Assembly (NCBI RefSeq): GCF_000703045.1
Contig: NZ_JNLJ01000001.1
Span: 1,121,509-1,185,508, forward strand
Source of the DNA: Persephonella sp. IF05-L8
GTDB taxonomy: Bacteria > Aquificota > Aquificia > Aquificales > Hydrogenothermaceae
Direction: 5' to 3'
Length of the DNA stretch: 64,000 nucleotides
A model generated the notes under the pieces. The model saw only the letters and a program-made list of their open reading frames with translations, had not been told where the DNA came from and made no database searches. Shown in pieces: positions 59,577 to 64,000 of the stretch. Both the position numbers and the translations under genes were made by a program. Within the stretch, counting starts at the first letter, position 1. Each line of letters opens with the position of its first letter.

Positions 59577-60873
59577 TCATATAGATATTACACTGCCAGA
59601 AAATCTGGCTCACCAGTGTGTAAAATGTTCTGCCTGCCGCTCTGTATGTCCAACCTATTCTGTTGTGAAACAGGAAAGGTCATCTCCAAGAGGTAGATTA
59701 GCCCTTGCTGAAGCTGTTGTGGATGGAGTTCTTCCTCTGACAGAAGAGATAGCTCAGCAGTGGAATGAATGTGCAATGTGTAGAAGATGTGAATGGATAT
59801 GCCCTAATGAAGTTGAATACAAAGATATTATGTTCAGAGCAAGGGCTATGGCCGAGGAAAAGAAAAAATCTAAGTTCGACCCTGTTAAAACAGCAGTTTA
59901 TCAGGGTCTTGCTATGACAGGTAATTTTGTAACAAAGGTGTCTATGAAGTTTGCTCCTTCTTTGATGAATGCTTATGGAAAATTATTCAAAAAAGATGTT
60001 CCTGAATATAATGCTGTTTTCCTTAATACTGGAATTCCAAAGTTTACAAAACTGCTTCCTAAACCAACAGCAAAACCATTTGGTCTTAGGGGAGTAGAAG
60101 TAAAACCTGAAAAATCCAAAGGAAGATTATTATTCTTTACAGGTTGTATGATAGATGCTTTTTACGGCAAAACAGGTGAAAGTGTTATAAAGCTAATGGA
60201 AAAGGCAGGATACGAGGTTGTTGTCCCTGAGAATATAAGATGTTGCGGTGCACCCCAGTTATACAGCGGTTATGTTGATTTATTTGAAAAACTTTACAAG
60301 CACAATAAAGAAGAGATAGATAAGTATGAGTTTGATTATATCGTTGTTGCATGCCCAACCTGTGGTGGAGCACTTGAAGAGGAATACGGCTATCCTGTAA
60401 AGGATTTTGCAGAGATACTTAGAGAAGAAGGATATCTGGTATTCAAAGGAGAAGGGGAAAAGGTAACATTTCACTTTCCCTGCCACTCATACACAGCCAT
60501 GTCAACAGACCCAAACGTTTACAGAGACTTGCTGAAAGGTGTTATAGATGCTGAGTATGTAGAAGGTGAAGATGCAATGATGTGCTGTGGTTTTGCAGGA
60601 TATTTCTCAGTATCAAACTATGAAGTTGCAACAGAGATACAGAAAAGAAAAGTAAAAGACATAGAAAAAACTCAAGCTCAATATGTCCTAAGTGATTGCC
60701 CTGGTTGTGTATTTAACATAGCTGATGGAATGTATAAACATGGAGATTACAAAAACATAAAAGTTGTCCACCTTGCAGATTATCTGGCAGAGAGATTAAT
60801 TGAAGGGGAAAACATACAAAAACCTGAAAATAAAAAGGAAGAAGAGGAGCAGTCTATAAGCTCCGTTTACTGA
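59569..60873 (+). CDS. Two-[4Fe-4S], two-CCG-domain oxidoreductase subunit (GlpC/GlcF/HdrB-like)
   Basis: I start at the ATG at 59569 with GGAG upstream. The 434-residue protein has two ferredoxin motifs, C17-x2-C20-x2-C23-x3-C27 and C68-x2-C71-x2-C74-x3-C78. Two CCG domains follow (NIRCCGAPQLYSGY and MMCCGFAGYF), with CPTCGG and CPGC. This is the plan of GlpC, GlcF and heterodisulfide-reductase-like subunits that pass electrons from a flavin dehydrogenase to quinone. No FAD subunit lies beside it; only the small winged-helix gene does. The partner and substrate are unknown. Confidence 0.85.
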   Translation: MGNHIDITLPENLAHQCVKCSACRSVCPTYSVVKQERSSPRGRLALAEAVVDGVLPLTEEIAQQWNECAMCRRCEWICPNEVEYKDIMFRARAMAEEKKKSKFDPVKTAVYQGLAMTGNFVTKVSMKFAPSLMNAYGKLFKKDVPEYNAVFLNTGIPKFTKLLPKPTAKPFGLRGVEVKPEKSKGRLLFFTGCMIDAFYGKTGESVIKLMEKAGYEVVVPENIRCCGAPQLYSGYVDLFEKLYKHNKEEIDKYEFDYIVVACPTCGGALEEEYGYPVKDFAEILREEGYLVFKGEGEKVTFHFPCHSYTAMSTDPNVYRDLLKGVIDAEYVEGEDAMMCCGFAGYFSVSNYEVATEIQKRKVKDIEKTQAQYVLSDCPGCVFNIADGMYKHGDYKNIKVVHLADYLAERLIEGENIQKPENKKEEEEQSISSVY

Positions 60874-61754
60874 CATAACTCCTGCCATAAGGCAGGGTCT
60901 TCTTTTATTATTTTTATGTAGTTTTTGTATCTTTCACAGGATATTTCACCATTTTTAACAGCTTCCCTGACCTGACATCCCGGCTCTCTGGTATGTGTGC
61001 AATCAGGGAACTTACAGTCGTATCTCAGGAATTCTCTGAAATAAAGCCTCACTTCATTTGGTTTAAGGAAATACAACGCATCAACACTGGAAAATCCAGG
61101 TGTATCACCTATAAACGAGTTTTCCCCAAATGGAAACAGCCTTACACCTGTTGTTGTATGCCTTCCCCTTTCTGTTTTTTCGCTAACTTCCCTTACTTCC
61201 AGCTGGACACCAACAAGCCTTGACAGGATTGAAGACTTACCTACTCCTGAAGGTCCTGCAAGAACGCATATCATTCCTTCCAGATAATCTGTTAATTTCT
61301 GAATTCCCTCATTTCTTGCTGCACTGACCCAGAGCACATCATAACCTGCATCTCTGTAAATCTGTGTCCATTTTTCCAATTCTGCTTTTTCTTCTTCATT
61401 AAGAAGGTCAATCTTATTGAAAATAATTACTGGGTCTGTCTGAAAATGTTCATAAACAACAAGTAGATTGTCCATCAGAAAATTGTCAAATTCAGGCATT
61501 TTAATTGTAGAAACAATCAGCACTTTATCAACATTGGCAACAGGTGGCCTGACAAGGAAATTTTTTCTTTCTTCCACCTGCTCTATGGCAAATGTGTTTT
61601 CATCAACAACTTCACCGTAAACATAATCCCCTGCGTATATCTTTGTCTTTTTTAATACCTTTTTTCTGGGTATTCCTCTGTATGTCTTTTTATCATCAAG
61701 GGTATAAACCCCTATCATCTGCGCTTCTCTATCTATAACAAGTCCTTTTTTCAC
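60867..61754 (-). CDS. rsgA: RsgA, small ribosomal subunit biogenesis GTPase
   Basis: RsgA is a circularly permuted GTPase that helps mature the 30S subunit. The permuted order is visible: IIFNKIDLL (G4) near residue 135, then CVLAGPSGVGKSSILSRLVG (G1), RHTTTGVRLF (G2), and FIGDTPGFSSV (G3). An N-terminal OB fold (about residues 1-75, DYVYGEVVDENTFAIEQVEE) and a C-terminal zinc knuckle (CKFPDCTHTREPGC) are present. The ATG overlaps mtnC by 4 bp. Its stop overlaps the convergent Fe-S gene by 7 bp. Confidence 0.95.
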   Translation of the reverse strand: MKKGLVIDREAQMIGVYTLDDKKTYRGIPRKKVLKKTKIYAGDYVYGEVVDENTFAIEQVEERKNFLVRPPVANVDKVLIVSTIKMPEFDNFLMDNLLVVYEHFQTDPVIIFNKIDLLNEEEKAELEKWTQIYRDAGYDVLWVSAARNEGIQKLTDYLEGMICVLAGPSGVGKSSILSRLVGVQLEVREVSEKTERGRHTTTGVRLFPFGENSFIGDTPGFSSVDALYFLKPNEVRLYFREFLRYDCKFPDCTHTREPGCQVREAVKNGEISCERYKNYIKIIKEDPALWQELCQ

Positions 61755-62431
61755 AGCTGAACCTCGTCAAAACTTTTTATTTGAGGGTATTCAAAATTTT
61801 CAATATATTCCGTATCCTGCGGCCTTACCAGTCTGTAAACTTTCATTCCTGCCTGTGCAGCAGCTTTTATCTCATCAGGATTATCTGATAAAAACAGTAT
61901 TTCTTCAGGTTTCAGTCCTATCTCCTGCGCAATTTTACGGTAAGATTGGGTTTCTTTTTTATTTCCTATTTTTGTATCAAAATGTCCTGAAAACCAGTTT
62001 AATATATTTCCTTTGTCTGTATGGGAAAAAAACAGTTTTTGAGCCTGAACTGAACCGGAAGAATAGATATAAAGCTTATATACTTTTTCTTTCCATTCTT
62101 TCATTTTGCGGTATGCATCTTCATAAAGGGGAGCTTTTATCTGACCGTTCTCAAATCCTTCCTTCCATATAAATCCCTGTATATCTTTCAAAGGTGCTAT
62201 TTTCCTATCCTCTTTTATCCACCTTTTTAATGTCTGGATTATCTCATCTATATCCATCTCCTTTCCTTCTATTTCCTGAACCTGCTGAAGAATGTTTTTT
62301 ATTTCAGGTTTGTCTTTGTTTTCTTTTATAAACTTTTCCATTTTTTCTTCTGAATATGGAAATAAAACATCTTTAACAAAGCTGATAGGAGAAACCGTCC
62401 CTTCTATATCTATCAAAATAGCTTTTACCAT
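61751..62431 (-). CDS. mtnC: MtnC, enolase-phosphatase E1
   Basis: MtnC acts in methionine salvage, enolising and dephosphorylating diketo-methylthiopentyl-phosphate to acireductone. The 226-residue HAD protein has LIDIEGTVSPISFVKDVLFP (the EGT version of motif I is diagnostic), YIYSSGSVQAQKLFF (motif II) and ILFLSDNPDEIKAAAQAGM (motif IV). Length fits the family. AGGAGG is upstream. It pairs with rsgA in an operon without functional logic. Other salvage genes are outside the window. Confidence 0.94.
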   Translation of the reverse strand: MVKAILIDIEGTVSPISFVKDVLFPYSEEKMEKFIKENKDKPEIKNILQQVQEIEGKEMDIDEIIQTLKRWIKEDRKIAPLKDIQGFIWKEGFENGQIKAPLYEDAYRKMKEWKEKVYKLYIYSSGSVQAQKLFFSHTDKGNILNWFSGHFDTKIGNKKETQSYRKIAQEIGLKPEEILFLSDNPDEIKAAAQAGMKVYRLVRPQDTEYIENFEYPQIKSFDEVQL

Positions 62432-62494
62432 TCCTACCTCCTGTTGTTTTTTAATTAGTTTACAACAAACTCAAAGGCAATTAGACTTTATAGT

Positions 62495-62734
62495 ATGGAA
62501 AAGATAAGAAATTTGTCTTACAAAGATGAAAAAATAGCCAGACTTTTAGAAGAAATTGTAAACATTTTGAGGAAAAATATTAAAATTCCATTCAGGCTTT
62601 GTCTTTTTGGTTCCTTTGCTACCGGAAAAGCCTCATATTTTTCGGATTTAGATATAGCACTTGAAACAGAAAAAGAAATAACTGAAAAAATATTAAATCT
62701 AATTAAAAAATCTAAATATCCATATATAAGATAA
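62495..62734 (+). CDS. Short MNT-type nucleotidyltransferase, possibly truncated
   Basis: The 79-residue protein has the minimal nucleotidyltransferase motif LFGSFATGKASYFSDLDIAL, with Gly39-Ser40 and the metal-binding Asp51 and Asp53. Typical MNT antitoxins, which AMPylate HEPN toxins, run on to about 100 residues with a third Asp strand. Here the chain ends at KKSKYPYIR, just where that strand (VDIVD type) should be. The next small ORF starts in another frame at TAATG. This suggests either a frameshifted remnant or a divergent pair. Confidence 0.7.
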   Translation: MEKIRNLSYKDEKIARLLEEIVNILRKNIKIPFRLCLFGSFATGKASYFSDLDIALETEKEITEKILNLIKKSKYPYIR

Positions 62735-62931
62735 TGAAGCATGATTATACTGCAGTTCTTTCCAATTATCTTAAATTAATTAAAGAGTTGGTAGTGGCAC
62801 ATTCAAATTTCCACTATAGGGATAAGTTTGATAATATTAATATTATAAAATATAATTATATAGCGATAATAAATGATAATCTATTTGGAGGAATAATTTT
62901 AACCAGAAGCAAAGCCCCAACAAGACTGTAA
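62734..62931 (+). CDS. Unknown small ORF behind the MNT gene, possible remnant
   Basis: This 65-residue reading frame overlaps the MNT stop by one base (TAATG). The first half is helical (YTAVLSNYLKLIKELVVAHS), and its position is where a HEPN toxin partner is expected. The length is well below a HEPN domain and no RxxxxH motif is visible, so I do not call it HEPN. It may be a decayed partner or a chance ORF. The 76 bp after it hold no gene. Confidence 0.35.
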   Translation: MKHDYTAVLSNYLKLIKELVVAHSNFHYRDKFDNINIIKYNYIAIINDNLFGGIILTRSKAPTRL

Positions 62932-63007
62932 ATTATATTTTTAGAAAAAACAAATTTTTATAGTCCAAAAAATGTTTTAATAAAGTTAGTGGCAGTAAGG
63001 TAGAAAA

Positions 63008-63580
63008 ATGATAGGAATACTAAGAAAGAAAGAGGGAAAAAATGAACTTTTAACTTACAAAGACAAGATAGATGTCTTATTTAGCATTTATCGTTATCAA
63101 GTAGAGATGTCTAAATTTTATGACCAAAAAGCTATTATTATTCTATCTGTGAATGCCGGTATTATGGCAGCCACTTTGTGGAAACTTTTTGAATTTATAA
63201 GTGCTTCAAATGAAAGTATAGGTTTTTTTATAAAATTTTTATTTTTGTTTGAAATTATAATATTTATAGGAACATTAATATTTACATTTTTGGTGTTGTT
63301 CCCACAGTCTAAAAGGAGTGAATTAAATAACGATAGTATTATATTCTTTCGAAGTTTAGCACAAATAGATACAAAAGAAAGGATAAGACAATTAATAATA
63401 CCTAAATTAAATAATTTTGAAGATTTAATTGAAGATTTATCTTTTCAGGCTTCAGCAGTGGCAAACGTTGTGTCAAAAAAAGATAACCACACAAAAAATT
63501 TATACTTTCTAACACTTATAAACATTATTTTTATATCTATTTTATTTATATTTTGGATAATAAAAGTTTTTAGTTCTTAA
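63008..63580 (+). CDS. Three-helix membrane protein resembling Pycsar effectors (PycTM/DUF5706-like)
   Basis: The 190-residue protein has a helical start (IDVLFSIYRYQVEMSKFYDQ), then YDQKA leading into a first membrane helix at residues 42-64 and a second at 74-98. NNDSIIFFRSLAQIDT and a helical cytoplasmic part follow (NFEDLIEDLSFQASAVANVV), and a third membrane helix lies at 165-187. The D-x-KA before helix 1, the IFFxxxA segment and the Q..A..V..K before the last helix match the PycTM effector family by my recollection. In Pycsar, such effectors damage the membrane on sensing cyclic CMP or UMP. No cyclase is seen in the window. AAGG is upstream. Confidence 0.55.
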   Translation: MIGILRKKEGKNELLTYKDKIDVLFSIYRYQVEMSKFYDQKAIIILSVNAGIMAATLWKLFEFISASNESIGFFIKFLFLFEIIIFIGTLIFTFLVLFPQSKRSELNNDSIIFFRSLAQIDTKERIRQLIIPKLNNFEDLIEDLSFQASAVANVVSKKDNHTKNLYFLTLINIIFISILFIFWIIKVFSS

Positions 63581-63620
63581 TGGATATGATAGCTATGCTA
63601 TTTTACGGAGGCTGGAACTC

Positions 63621-64000
63621 TTGAGTATGGTTGAAAAGTGTAAAGAGGGAAAATACAAAAAATTTGAAGAAATCAAAAAGAAAATAATAGAAAAAACTGA
63701 AGATTTTATAAGAAAATATGATATCGAAGAAAATAGAAAATATTATTTAGGAATTTCTATTTATAGAGTATTGAATGAGAATAATAGTAAAAAATATGAA
63801 ATAATCCATTCTTTATCCTTTTTCAAAAACTCTGAAGGACAATCTGTAATAAGAGAAAATGAGTTCGCAGGTCTTATATTCGAAAATATAACTATTCCTT
63901 CAAAAGGTCAGAATTATATGCCAGGAAGAAAAGATTTTTCATATTTAAGGTACTTTTTTAATGATATTGATTTATCTTGTAAGCGATACTTTGTTTCTGG
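63621..64000 (+). CDS. Unidentified gene cut by the window edge
   Basis: An open frame runs from a TTG at 63621 (9 nt after GGAGG) or the ATG at 63627 to the edge, about 126 codons. I do not recognise it. The visible part begins with a charged helix (KFEEIKKKIIEKTEDFIRKY) followed by alternating strands (NRKYYLGISIYRVL, EIIHSLSFFKN, FAGLIFENITI) and RKDFSYLRYFFNDIDLSCKR. This resembles a sensory GAF- or PAS-like fold more than a nuclease. It starts 41 bp after the Pycsar-effector-like gene and is probably co-transcribed with it. A cyclase domain could lie beyond the edge; none is seen. Confidence 0.55.
   Translation, partial: MSMVEKCKEGKYKKFEEIKKKIIEKTEDFIRKYDIEENRKYYLGISIYRVLNENNSKKYEIIHSLSFFKNSEGQSVIRENEFAGLIFENITIPSKGQNYMPGRKDFSYLRYFFNDIDLSCKRYFVS

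Noticed and set aside
59569..60873. Heterodisulfide reductase HdrB as a definite name
   Set aside because: The two ferredoxin motifs plus CCG domains are shared by several families, and no Hdr partners are nearby.
63621..64000. Calling the partial gene a Pycsar nucleotide cyclase
   Set aside because: No cyclase motif with the metal-binding aspartates is visible in the 126 codons available.
1..64000. tRNA, rRNA, CRISPR or complete insertion sequence
   Set aside because: I scanned intergenic regions by eye and found no cloverleaf-like GTTCxA region, repeat array or transposase ORF. A tRNA search program could still find something missed.

Overview
The window looks like chromosome from a low-GC, thermophilic, motile chemolithotroph of the Aquificota, most plausibly the Hydrogenothermaceae (Persephonella-like). 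This is inferred from gene content: sulfide:quinone oxidoreductase, an archaeal-type Ogg2 glycosylase, class II 3-dehydroquinate synthase, an envelope-spanning MlaD-like protein, flagellar and chemotaxis genes, and tightly packed operons with 4-14 bp overlaps. I see no rRNA, tRNA, CRISPR array or complete insertion sequence.

Left part (1-12 kb, mostly minus strand). The window opens inside uvrB, whose Walker A loop is interrupted by a 519-residue intein with a LAGLIDADG endonuclease domain. Then come a RelBE-type toxin-antitoxin pair with a palindromic operator, an O-methyltransferase, three glycosyltransferases behind moaA, an rsmG-ogg2-rodZ operon, and queH translationally coupled to an HNH homing-type endonuclease. 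corA and a small membrane protein follow on the plus strand.

Motility block (12.3-19.3 kb). flgK and flgL run rightward. fliC, flaG, fliD, fliS and a FliT-like gene run leftward. flgK, flgL, fliC and the distant chemotaxis operon (51-59 kb) carry sigma-28-like promoters, so filament, cap and chemosensory genes appear to share late flagellar control.

Central part (19.5-51 kb). sqr is followed by an unannotated 41-codon gene and a terminator. Next are clpS-nadD, degP, HAD-ubiA-fabZ, an envelope cluster (GT-C glycosyltransferase and two large lipoproteins), a FAS1 protein, radC, a secreted cyclophilin, a hydantoinase/oxoprolinase-like operon, cysS with a methyltransferase, DHQ synthase II, MlaD-barrel protein and Crp/Fnr regulator, a TolC-HlyD-RND efflux operon, and bioA.

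Right part (51-64 kb). The chemosensory operon encodes a soluble receptor with two signalling tips, a triple-CheW scaffold, CheB, a HEAT-like protein, CheR and a GGDEF-EAL protein, with no CheA or CheY in view. It is followed by a winged-helix/Fe-S reductase pair and rsgA-mtnC. The last 1.5 kb is AT-rich accessory DNA holding a shortened MNT nucleotidyltransferase, a small unknown ORF, a Pycsar-effector-like membrane protein and an unidentified gene cut by the window edge. This is the best candidate for a poorly described (defence-like) system.
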